Shown: one piece after another, positions 8,173 to 15,876 of the stretch
Position numbering within the stretch: position 1 is the first letter of the stretch
Layout of the letters: the number at the start of each line of letters is the position of its first letter
Assembly (NCBI RefSeq): GCF_000214705.1
Contig: NC_015573.1
Location: forward strand, 2,611,001-2,675,000
Length of the DNA: 64,000 nucleotides
Direction: 5' to 3'
Source: Desulfofundulus kuznetsovii DSM 6115
GTDB taxonomy: Bacteria; Bacillota; Desulfotomaculia; Desulfotomaculales; Desulfovirgulaceae
The notes under the pieces: generated by a model
Told to the model about the DNA's origin: nothing
What the model saw: only the letters and a program-made list of their open reading frames with translations
The model's database searches: none
Program-made: the position numbers and the translations under genes

Positions 8173-9462
8173 TTATGGCTGGGAAGGGAGCGCCGGTGCC
8201 TGATTTTGAGACTCTTCCCCTGGGGTAAAGGGTTGTTCGGTACCGATTTCCTCAAGGCTCTCCACGAAGGCTTTGACCCGCACCAGGCTCTCCGGCTCTT
8301 TCACTACCAGCTCATCCAGCTGTTTGTGGACTATTCTGGCTCCATGAGGCAACTGCTTTTGTACCGCATGCAACGCCCCTTCCCCGGCCAGGCGGCGGGC
8401 CTCAGCCCGGTTCCTGACCAACCGGTAGTTTTCCACTTCACGATATTTACTGATAACAATTTCGACGGGCAGACGAAGATTCCTCCATGGGGGAGGCTTT
8501 TTCACACTGGTCTCGGTTTGATAATGCAAAAAGGGTATTTTCTGGGGACCTGCTAAAATTATTTCCCTGCCTTTTATTTTCATACAAACCCTGGTAACCT
8601 GGCGACCGGTAAAACGTTTCCCCGTTTCTACGAGGAGGGCTTCGCCGTAACCTTCGTACCATACCCGTGCCCTCACGATACCCGCAGCGTGAACGTATGT
8701 GGGCTGGCGAGGAACCGGTCGTTCACCCTGTGTTTCTGTTCCCGGTTGTTCGGGCTTTTGTTCCTGGAGAGGAGGAATAATGCCGGAAATCAATATTTGA
8801 CCGGGAACCACCGTATCCCCCTCCTTCACCGCCGCGTGGCCGCTAAATACCAGGACCTCTTTGATTACGCCCGCCTTAATAGCTACAATATGAGCGGGAG
8901 ATTGGTTTTTTTCCTCGGGAATGGTTTTTTCCACCACTTCAATAGTCACCCTTGTCCCCCTGACATATACGCCGGTCCAGGAAATGGCGGGTAAATTTGC
9001 CTTCAGGGCCCTCTCCACCGCAGGGCAGTCCAAACGCCATTTGGGCACCCCCCGGTTCAGGCCGGCCGCTGAAGCCACGGATAAGATTTCCTTCGTGGGC
9101 ACCCTGCTGTTGCCGGTAACCTCGATAGTCCAGACAAAGGAGCTTAACAAATACAGTCCAAGGACAAACAGTACGGCGCCAAAGGCCAGTGCCTTGCGCC
9201 GGGCCAGGCGCATCCAGAGAAAAGGCAAGCCTACCCGCCGTGTGATATGAAAGCGGCAGCGGGTGCGCCGCGCTATATGCCTTAAAGGCCGTACGGCATT
9301 CAAGCGCACATTGGCCCTCATGGTTTGCTCACCGGGCCGGGCGATATCCCAGAGGAAAATACCCCGGGCGGCAGCCATATTGATAAATTTTTCCGACGCT
9401 TCCCCACGGATGGTTATGGTAATATAACCAATGATAAAGTTCATTAATCGAAAAAGAAACAT
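8173..9462 (-). CDS. yqfD: Sporulation protein YqfD
   Basis: 429 residues from an ATG after AGGAGG. A membrane helix lies at about 92-113 (LAFGAVLFVLGLYLLSSFVW). A POTRA-like segment follows (WTIEVTGNSRVPTKEIL), then a long extracytoplasmic domain with the YqfD signature GVYVRGTRVTIEVVEKT. In Bacillus and Clostridium, yqfC and yqfD are expressed in the mother cell under sigma E and needed for efficient sporulation. It starts the chain yqfD-phoH-pgpH-ybeY. Confidence 0.93.
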   Translation of the reverse strand: MFLFRLMNFIIGYITITIRGEASEKFINMAAARGIFLWDIARPGEQTMRANVRLNAVRPLRHIARRTRCRFHITRRVGLPFLWMRLARRKALAFGAVLFVLGLYLLSSFVWTIEVTGNSRVPTKEILSVASAAGLNRGVPKWRLDCPAVERALKANLPAISWTGVYVRGTRVTIEVVEKTIPEEKNQSPAHIVAIKAGVIKEVLVFSGHAAVKEGDTVVPGQILISGIIPPLQEQKPEQPGTETQGERPVPRQPTYVHAAGIVRARVWYEGYGEALLVETGKRFTGRQVTRVCMKIKGREIILAGPQKIPFLHYQTETSVKKPPPWRNLRLPVEIVISKYREVENYRLVRNRAEARRLAGEGALHAVQKQLPHGARIVHKQLDELVVKEPESLVRVKAFVESLEEIGTEQPFTPGEESQNQAPALPSQP

Positions 9463-9518
9463 GGCTTGGCCTCCTTATTTTCCTGGGCCATGGGCACGAT
9501 TTTTATACTGGCCTGTTC

Positions 9519-9788
9519 CTATTTAAACGTAATGGTCTTAATCATCCCTTCCACGCAAATCTCATCGGGGAGAATGTTGCGCAGGATCAATTTCTCTCCG
9601 GTAATTTCCAGCTCCCCCTCTTCAATACCAACGCGCACAATTTGGGGGGTATATTCTAAAATGCCACGGTGGTTCTCAATAAAGGCCTGCAGATTTCCCA
9701 TGAGCACAACGCGGGGAAGGTTCAGCATTACATCGTTGGGGATCTCCAAAAATTCCGATAACCGCTTTTTCCATTCCCGCCAGGCCAT
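9519..9788 (-). CDS. yqfC: Sporulation protein YqfC
   Basis: 89 residues starting at ATG 9788 (MAWREWKKRLSEFLEIPNDV) after GGGAGGG. The YqfC family is recognised by LPRVVLMGNLQAFIENHRGI and the C-terminal GEKLILRNILPDEICVEG. An upstream in-frame start would add 15 residues without a better ribosome binding site. It is the first gene of the yqf operon, with divergent selD beyond. Confidence 0.93.
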   Translation of the reverse strand: MAWREWKKRLSEFLEIPNDVMLNLPRVVLMGNLQAFIENHRGILEYTPQIVRVGIEEGELEITGEKLILRNILPDEICVEGMIKTITFK

Positions 9789-10027
9789 CTTCCAATCCCT
9801 CCCTGCCAAAATATATGCGCCCGCCACGGGCAAGATTACTTAAGGGCTGAAAAGCCCCGGCGGGTAGCCTACAGGTTATAAAAATCTTCTCTGTGCCGCA
9901 ACCTGCCCATAAAATCTTCTTATCGGGTAAATAAAGGAACCTATCTATTAAAGAACGAAAAAATGATATGCTATCTTGTAAGAAAGGCCGGGGACAAGGA
10001 AACTACAAAAGTTAGGGGTGAGTAAAT

Positions 10028-11068
10028 ATGGCTGAAAAGATTCGCTTGACCACCCTGGCCAAAGCTGCCGGGTGAGCGGCAAAGGTGGGACCGGCCACCC
10101 TGTCGCAGGTACTGCGGCAGCTGCCACGTCTTGAAGACCCCCACTTGCTGGTAGGGCTGGAAAAGGCTGACGATGCGGCGGTATACCAGCTCACGGAAGA
10201 TATGGCCATCATTGAAACGGTGGATTTTTTTACCCCGGTGGTGGATGATCCCTATCTTTTTGGCCAGGTGGCCGCAGCCAACGCCTTGAGCGACATTTAT
10301 GCCATGGGCGGGCGGCCCCTGCTGGCTCTGAATATTGCCTGTTTCCCCACCTGCCTGCCGCCGGAAACCCTGGCCGAGATTCTCAAAGGGGGGGCAGATA
10401 AGGTAAGGGAAGCCGGAGCCATCATCGCCGGGGGACACACGGTCCAGGATGAGGAACCCAAGTACGGGCTGGCCGTCACCGGTTTGGTGCATCCCCAAAG
10501 GGTATTGACCAATGCCGGCGCCCTGCCTCAAGATATCCTGATCCTGACCAAACCCCTGGGTACGGGTATCATTGCCACGGCGGTCAAAGCGGAGCTGGCT
10601 CCTCCGGAAGCCCGGGAAGCTGCCCTGGCCAGCATGGTTGCCTTAAACAGGGAGGCAGCCTCGGCCATGCTTTCCGTGGGGGTACATGCCTGTACCGATA
10701 TCACGGGGTTCGGGTTGCTGGGACATGCCGCGGAAATGGCCGAAGCCAGCGGGATAAGCATGGTTTTTGAATATGACCGGCTGCCCCTTTTGCCCAAAAC
10801 AGTCGAACTGGCCTCCATGGGCCTGATTCCCGGCGGGGCCTATCACAACCGGGATCACCTGGGTGAAGCGGTTGCATTTGCCAAAAGCCTCACCCCCGCC
10901 CAGCAGGCCGTCATGTTTGATCCCCAGACCTCCGGGGGCTTGCTCATTGCCACCCCGCCGGAGCGGGCGGACCGCCTCCTGCAAGAGCTTCACGCCAACG
11001 GGGTAACGGCGGCCCGGGCCATCGGCCGGGTGGTGGAAAGGCAGAGCTGGCTAATCCGGGTGGAATAA
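10028..11068 (+). CDS. selD: Selenophosphate synthetase SelD, selenocysteine-containing
   Basis: 346 residues if the in-frame TGA at 10073-10075 is read as selenocysteine (codon 16). The ATG at 10028 follows AGGGGTGAG. The N-terminus reads KAAG-Sec-AAKVGP, exactly where SelD proteins carry the catalytic Cys/Sec in a KxxGC-K segment. Downstream motifs (EDMAIIETVDFFTPVVDDPY, DIYAMGG, TDITGFGLLGHA, DPQTSGGLL) are all intact. The enzyme makes selenophosphate from selenide and ATP. A gene caller treating TGA as stop would start at GTG 10085 and lose the active site. A SECIS-like hairpin follows the TGA immediately. selA, selB and selC are not in the window. Confidence 0.95.
10076..10106 (+). promoter_or_regulatory. 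Bacterial SECIS-like hairpin in selD
   Basis: Starts directly after the UGA. GCGGC (10076-10080) pairs with GTCGC (10102-10106, one G-U pair) and GGTGG (10084-10088) pairs with CCACC (10095-10099), leaving the apical loop GACCGG. Size, distance to the UGA and the short G-containing loop fit SelB-bound bacterial SECIS elements. Confidence 0.8.
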
Positions 11069-11087
11069 TAATCAAGAGGTGAATGTT

Positions 11088-11705
11088 ATGGTGAAAAAAG
11101 AAGTGGACTGCCGGGGGCTGGCCTGCCCCCAGCCGGTGATCAACACCAGGAAGGCGCTGGAGGAAATCACCGCCGGTCAAGTAATCGTCACCGTAGACAA
11201 CCCGGTGGCCCGGGAAAACGTAGCCATGTTTGCCAGCAACGCTGGCTATGCCGTACAGGTTGCCGAAGAAGAAGGTAACTTTGTGATCACCATAACCAAG
11301 GGGGAAGCGCCGGAAAAAGCCCCGGACAAGCCCATGGAACCCGTAGCACAAAGTACCGGGGAAGCCCGCCCCCTGATCTACTTCTTCACTTCCAACCTGC
11401 TGGGGCAGGGTGCTCCCGAACTGGGGATGACGCTGTTGAAAAGTTTATGCGCCACCCTGGCCGAAACCGATCCGCCCCCGGATAAGCTCATCTTTTTAAA
11501 TACGGGGGTATTCCTGACCTGCACCAACTCCCCGGTCCTGCAACATTTAAAAAAGATGGCCGAAAAGGGCACGGACATCATCTCCTGCGGCACCTGCCTG
11601 GAGTACTACCGGATAAAAGACAGCCTCCAGGTGGGCCGGATAAGCAACATGTACGAGATTAACGAGGCCCTGCGCGGCCCCGGAAAGGTGATCACCATAC
11701 CGTAA
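11088..11705 (+). CDS. yedF: Selenium metabolism protein YedF (TusA-like plus DsrE-like domains)
   Basis: About 205 residues from ATG 11088, eight bases after AGAGGTG; an in-frame GTG at 11079 is possible. The N-terminal TusA/SirA-like domain has DCRGLACPQPVINTRKAL with the CPxP signature. The second half (about 90-205) is a DsrE-like fold with LNTGVFLTCTNSPVL and SCGTCLEYY. This two-domain form is the YedF-like protein found beside selD, thought to handle or deliver selenium, though its reaction is unproven. It begins 20 bases after selD and is surely co-transcribed with it. Confidence 0.9.
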   Translation: MVKKEVDCRGLACPQPVINTRKALEEITAGQVIVTVDNPVARENVAMFASNAGYAVQVAEEEGNFVITITKGEAPEKAPDKPMEPVAQSTGEARPLIYFFTSNLLGQGAPELGMTLLKSLCATLAETDPPPDKLIFLNTGVFLTCTNSPVLQHLKKMAEKGTDIISCGTCLEYYRIKDSLQVGRISNMYEINEALRGPGKVITIP

Positions 11706-11771
11706 GCGGCCGCCATATGGTATATATTTCAAAACTCCCGGGTGCTATTGAGGGGCAGAACCAGCACAAAG

Positions 11772-11803
11772 TGGCGCCCAGCGGATAAAACGCCTGGGCG
11801 CCA
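11772..11803 (+). terminator. Strong hairpin after yedF
   Basis: TGGCGCCCA (11772-11780) pairs with TGGGCGCCA (11795-11803), extended by GCG/CGC. No T-tract follows on either strand, so it may be a non-canonical terminator or mRNA 3'-end stabiliser. Confidence 0.45.
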
Positions 11804-11860
11804 GGTGAACAATTTCGGAGAAACCGGATGGCCCGAATTGTGGCGGTAATATAGAAATTT

Positions 11861-12931
11861 TTATTTGGCCTTTGCTATAAATATGGGTCTCTCTCCCAAT
11901 TTAATTTCATGAACTATTTTGCTGTCCCTTAAAACTAATAACCTTTCATTCACATGATCACATACGACTATTTCGTTATTATTAAATGCTATATCCCCCG
12001 GGTGATATGCATTATGAATAACCTTGATAACTTTGTTTTGATCGGGATCAATCAACGAAATTGATTGCCCCGACATATTATCAATATTATAGTGTGTCAC
12101 GTATAAATATGTTTTGCCGCCAATTTCATTTTTATATAATCTCCACGGGTAGTTATCACTAAGTTTAATTTTTTTAATCATCGTAGAATCATTTTTCTTC
12201 CACTCCACCGCATATATAAAAGGATCTCCTGACAAGCCATTTATAAGATATATCGCATCGCCAATAACTTCGATAGATGATGCTTTAAAATTTAGTGGTA
12301 TTGATCTGATGAGAGAATAATTATCTAGATCGATGACATCTATTTTATCCTTATATTTATCCTTATCGGGCATCCATGAACTTATAATCATTTTATTATC
12401 TTTTGCAAAGGAAATATCTTCTATTTCACCATTATAAGGCAAATATCTTTCAACAATATCATTTTCTGTATTGAAAACAGTTATAAAGTTTTTATTCATA
12501 AAAAAGATATGGCCAACATATGCCTTGCCATTATAATCATTATATTTAACAATTCTAGGCAGTGGGTTTTTTAATTCTATGTACTTGATTATTTTACCAT
12601 TTTGAAGCACTGCTACTGCTTTGCCAGCTTTGGAAAGATTCCCCCTAATTGCTACATATATTTTACCATCTCTTGCCGGAGCCATATTCCAACCGCCATT
12701 AACCCTTACTTTATTTAAAATTTTATAATCTTTGCCAGAAATATAAAATACATATCTGGAAGGTGTCATGCAATAAATACCTTTTTCTTCGCCCATTATA
12801 ACTTTATTATTGTTTGATAAATCCCTATGAATATGAATGTAAAATGGATCCCTATGAATGGAATAAATGTAATAAAAGTACGCAGAAATTACCAGGATTA
12901 TAAAGACAAAAGGTAAAATTTTTCTGGTCAT
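11861..12931 (-). CDS. Membrane-anchored beta-propeller-like protein, AT-rich
   Basis: 356 residues from ATG 12931, six bases after AAAGGTGAAG. The N-terminus is a signal anchor (ILPFVFIILVISAYFYYIYS). The rest consists of repeated short strands such as GKIYVAIRGN, GKAYVGHIFF and NNEIVVCDHVNERLLVLRDSK, in the style of YncE/NHL-type propellers, so an extracytoplasmic propeller fold is inferred. No catalytic motif is visible. Base composition is far more AT-rich than both neighbours, and Ile, Lys and Asn dominate, which suggests recent transfer. It is a lone gene between the selenium and copper loci. Function unknown. Confidence 0.7.
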   Translation of the reverse strand: MTRKILPFVFIILVISAYFYYIYSIHRDPFYIHIHRDLSNNNKVIMGEEKGIYCMTPSRYVFYISGKDYKILNKVRVNGGWNMAPARDGKIYVAIRGNLSKAGKAVAVLQNGKIIKYIELKNPLPRIVKYNDYNGKAYVGHIFFMNKNFITVFNTENDIVERYLPYNGEIEDISFAKDNKMIISSWMPDKDKYKDKIDVIDLDNYSLIRSIPLNFKASSIEVIGDAIYLINGLSGDPFIYAVEWKKNDSTMIKKIKLSDNYPWRLYKNEIGGKTYLYVTHYNIDNMSGQSISLIDPDQNKVIKVIHNAYHPGDIAFNNNEIVVCDHVNERLLVLRDSKIVHEIKLGERPIFIAKAK

Positions 12932-13353
12932 GACAACTTCACCTTTAAATAGATTGGTCAAGGCCATTTCCCTGTCAAAGCCCAAGATTTATAAAAACAA
13001 GCAACATCTTTTCTGGCACAGCTTTTTTTGTAATTTTTACATACCTCCAATAACAATAATTTTTCTTATTCACTACATCTTCCACCTTTCCTCCTACTTT
13101 TTTATTATTTTCTAGAACTAAAAACTTCGCCCCCTTCTCCATACTATGGAAATAGTACATAAAAAAACAATCTGTCAATAAATATAATTTGCAAATCCTT
13201 GTCGAATTTTAAGCCATAAGATTTTTAGCTTATGCAAGACTTACTATTTAAGCTATACAGCAAAGATTGCCACAGAGTTAGTATAAGGAAAATTTTTGTG
13301 TAGATACCTGTAGATACCTGTGCCGGATCTGGACAAGCACTAAAAAACCCTTC
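12932..13353. other. AT-rich intergenic region
   Basis: About 420 bases between the propeller gene and csoR. A minus-strand TTGACA at 13178-13173 may serve the propeller gene, but the matching -10 box is poorly spaced. Apart from a small direct repeat near 13300, nothing coding or structured was recognised. The sharp return to high GC near 13370 marks the edge of the AT-rich segment. Confidence 0.4.
13299..13320. repeat. Short tandem repeat
   Basis: The decamer TGTAGATACC occurs twice in direct succession (13299-13308 and 13309-13318), followed by TG. Significance unknown. Confidence 0.5.
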
Positions 13354-13383
13354 TTGACACCAGCGCTCGCGTCCTGATATATT
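13354..13383 (+). promoter_or_regulatory. csoR promoter
   Basis: TTGACA (13354-13359) and TATATT (13378-13383) with an 18-base spacer. The CsoR-type operator begins 11 bases after the -10 box and would cover the transcription start. Confidence 0.7.
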
Positions 13384-13393
13384 TTTTATAGGA

Positions 13394-13408
13394 TACCCCA
13401 GTAGGGTA
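13394..13408 (+). promoter_or_regulatory. CsoR-type operator before csoR
   Basis: TACCC-CAGTA-GGGTA, an inverted repeat of G/C tracts with the TACCC-N5-GGGTA form typical of copper-sensing CsoR operators. The same pattern recurs before copA at 15810-15824, supporting shared regulation. Confidence 0.75.
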
Positions 13409-13427
13409 GGATAGTGAGTGATCTGGC

Positions 13428-13700
13428 TTGTCCTATGTGGAAAGAAACAAGGAAGACCTCTTAAGCCGCCTCAAAAAAATTGAGGGGCAGATTCGCGGCA
13501 TTCAAAAGATGATTGAGGAAGACCGCTACTGTGTGGATATCCTCCTGCAGATCAGTGCCACCCGGGCGGCACTGCAAAAGGTGGCCCTCTCCCTTTTGCG
13601 GAGTCACACCCGGGGTTGCGTGGCCCGGGCCATCCGCCAGAACCGGGGTGACGAGGTCATCGATGAGCTCATGCAGGTACTGGATCAGTTCACCAGATAA
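13428..13700 (+). CDS. csoR: Copper-sensing repressor CsoR
   Basis: 90 residues from TTG 13428; a GTG at 13437 is an alternative and neither has a strong ribosome binding site. The all-helical CsoR/RcnR fold is recognised by LLSRLKKIEGQIRGIQKMIEE. The Cu(I) ligands Cys-His-Cys are present as YCVDILLQ, then SHTRGC (H and C four residues apart). Cu(I) binding releases the repressor from its operators. The gene probably represses itself and copA. Confidence 0.93.
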   Translation: MSYVERNKEDLLSRLKKIEGQIRGIQKMIEEDRYCVDILLQISATRAALQKVALSLLRSHTRGCVARAIRQNRGDEVIDELMQVLDQFTR

Positions 13701-13740
13701 CCGGCGTCCAGCGCCGGGCAGGAAAGGAGGGTCAACCCGC

Positions 13741-13797
13741 GTGCTGAGAAAACGTTACATGCTGCGTCCCGTAGCTCACTGCAAAGGCGGCTGCTGA
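13741..13797 (+). CDS. 18-residue Cys/His peptide downstream of csoR
   Basis: GTG start with AAAGGAGGG ribosome binding site about ten bases upstream. The predicted peptide MLRKRYMLRPVAHCKGGC is very basic and ends in HCKGGC, a possible soft-metal-binding tail. It lies 40 bases after csoR and before a rho-independent terminator, so it is transcribed with csoR. Whether it is translated is not proven. It was too short for normal gene calling. A copper-binding or chaperone-like role is only a guess from its position and residues. Confidence 0.45.
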   Translation: MLRKRYMLRPVAHCKGGC

Positions 13798-13837
13798 ATA
13801 CAGTCCCGGGCAAGACGGTAAACTGCCCGCATAAAAG

Positions 13838-13866
13838 CCCGCAGGGAAAAAACTGCGGGTTTCTTA
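13838..13866 (+). terminator. Rho-independent terminator of the csoR unit
   Basis: CCCGCAG (13838-13844) pairs with CTGCGGG (13853-13859), followed by TTTCTTAATTT. Confidence 0.85.
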
Positions 13867-13989
13867 ATTTAAAGTGAGGGCGCGGGACATTCTAACTCAA
13901 CTTTGACAGTAAAAGCCGGTTTTAGGCTCCATCAACTCTTGAAAACCCAGTAAAATCAAGGATGTATATTGGGATTATCAAAAAATGTT

Positions 13990-15669
13990 GTGCCACGTAT
14001 ACCATTTATTGTCTTTGAATATCCAATGTTGCCATGTTATAATGATTATGCTATGTTTGTCAGGACAAAAACCTTCACCAATAAAGATGGCACTAAAAGG
14101 ACGTACTTACAAATAGTTGAAGGTGTTCGTGAAAACGGTAAAGTACGCCAGAAAGTTGTTGCTAACCTGGGCCGCATTGAAGATGCCCAGTCGGGTAGCC
14201 TCGACCGTTTAATTGAAAGTCTGGCTAAATTCTCCAAAAAGAGGTGGGTCCAAGCTGAAGCCGCCAGGCTCATGGTCTTAGAGGCAAAAGAATGGGGTAC
14301 CGAGCTGATCTTCCGGCACCTGTGGGAAAAGCTGGGACTGGCTGCCATTATCAAAAACCTTCTTGAGAAAACAGAAATAACCAGCCCTCTTGATGAAGCC
14401 ATATACGCCATGGTCCTAAACCGTATCAGTGACCCATTGTCCAAGCGGGCGGTCAACGAATGGATCAACGAGATCTACCGGCCCGCCTTTAAGGAACTGG
14501 AGTTACACCATTTTTACCGGGCACTGGACTTTCTCATCTTACATAAGGAAACCATTGAACTGGAGTTATTTGAGCAAACGAAAAATCTATTTAACCTGGA
14601 ACTGGATCTGGTTTTCTGGGACACCACCTCCACCTACTTCACTGGAAATGGTCCCGAAGGTCTGGCGGAATACGGGTATTCCAAAGACCACCGCTCCGAC
14701 CGGGTGCAGATTATTGTGGGTGTGCTTATGACCCGGGAAGGAATACCGGTGGCTCACCAGGTTTTTCCCGGTAATACTGCCGACATCGAGACCTTCAAGA
14801 AGGTCATCCATGATACCCGGACACGGTTTCTACTCCGGCGGGTAATCTTCGTAGCCGACCGGGGAATGGTTAGCCCAACACTTCTGGATGAACTGGATAA
14901 AGAACATAATCGAATATATCGTCGGCGTAAAAATGCGCCGGATGCAGGCGGTTGCGGAAGTGTTGAAAACGGGCGGCCGTTATAAAGAAGTGGCCGAGAA
15001 CTTGAAAGTAAAAGAAGTCTGGCATGATGCCAATCGTTACATTATCTGCTATAACCCAATGGAGGCTGAACACGACCGAAAAGCCCGGGAAGAGATTGTC
15101 AAGAAATTGGAAAAACAGCTCAACGAAAAAGGTCTTAAATCAATGCTATCAAACAGTGGCTACAGCAGGTTTCTGAAAATATCAGGCGCCAATGTTGCCG
15201 TGGATCAGAAGGCTCTGGAAGAAGATGCCCGTTATGACGGGAAGTATGTTCTCAGGACCAACTCCCAACTGGACACCGCAGAGGCAGCCCTGGCATACAA
15301 AGAACTCTGGCGGGTGGAAAGGGCCTTTCGGGAATTAAAATCCACCCTTGATTTAAGGCCAATCTACCACTGGAAAGACCGCCGGGTAAGGGCACATGTC
15401 ATGGTTTGTTTTCTGGCGCTGGTGTTGGAATCGGCTTTTTACCGGTATCTCAAGCTGGCCGGCAGCCAGGTTGAATACTTGTATCTCATGAGAGATTTAA
15501 AAAATCTAAAAGCCGTCGAGTTAACCCTGGAAGGCATAAGATACTTGTGCCGAACTGAGTTACCAGGAAATGCTTTTCAAGCTTTTAAAGCATTGGGAAT
15601 AGGAGTTCCAAATCATGTAATAATCATTAATTAGCAAATCTACCACAATAAGGGAAAATGTTGTGGCAC
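13990..15669 (+). mobile_element. IS1634-type (IS4 superfamily) insertion sequence, decayed
   Basis: About 1.68 kb with one transposase gene. GTGCCAC at 13990-13996 is matched in inverted orientation by GTGGCAC at 15663-15669, and both ends continue with a similar TTATTGT stretch, so these are likely the terminal inverted repeats (imperfect). No clear target duplication was found. The element lies between the csoR terminator and the copA promoter. Confidence 0.65.
14053..15634 (+). pseudogene. IS1634-family transposase, frameshifted
   Basis: The N-terminal part starts at ATG 14053 (MFVRTKTFTNKDGTKRTY) and runs to about 14915; the C-terminal part continues one frame over to 15634. The DDE core is visible: VFWDTTSTYF (first D), VADRGMVSP (second D) and RVERAFRELKSTLDLRPIYH (E). 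The break falls around DELDKEHN / IEYIVGVKMRRM at roughly 14896-14915 and needs a single-base shift. This family does not normally use programmed frameshifting, so the gene is probably inactive. Confidence 0.85.
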
Positions 15670-15771
15670 GCCAACTCGTTATGTCCCGGAAGCCTTGATT
15701 TTCCGGGGTTTTATTGGGATTGGGTGTTAAAGTTCAGTCTAAAGAAAAATAAATATTGACTTTAAATAATG

Positions 15772-15801
15772 TTGACTTTTTCCAAAGGACAGGGTTAAGA
15801 T
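15772..15801 (+). promoter_or_regulatory. copA promoter
   Basis: TTGACT (15772-15777) and TAAGAT (15796-15801) with an 18-base spacer, followed by the operator at 15810. The arrangement mirrors that of csoR. Confidence 0.65.
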
Positions 15802-15809
15802 TAAGTAAA

Positions 15810-15824
15810 TACCCTACAGGGGTA
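15810..15824 (+). promoter_or_regulatory. CsoR-type operator before copA
   Basis: TACCC-TACAG-GGGTA. Both arms and the spacing are identical to the csoR operator (13394-13408). It would overlap the copA transcription start. Confidence 0.75.
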
Positions 15825-15876
15825 CAGTAGAAGAAAACGGGCGAGGCTGCCAGTACCGGTTAAGGAGGAAAAAATT

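Noticed and set aside
14888-15634. Second transposase frame as an independent gene starting MNWIKN
   Set aside because: Its sequence is the direct continuation of the upstream transposase after a one-base shift; the start is internal and lacks a ribosome binding site.
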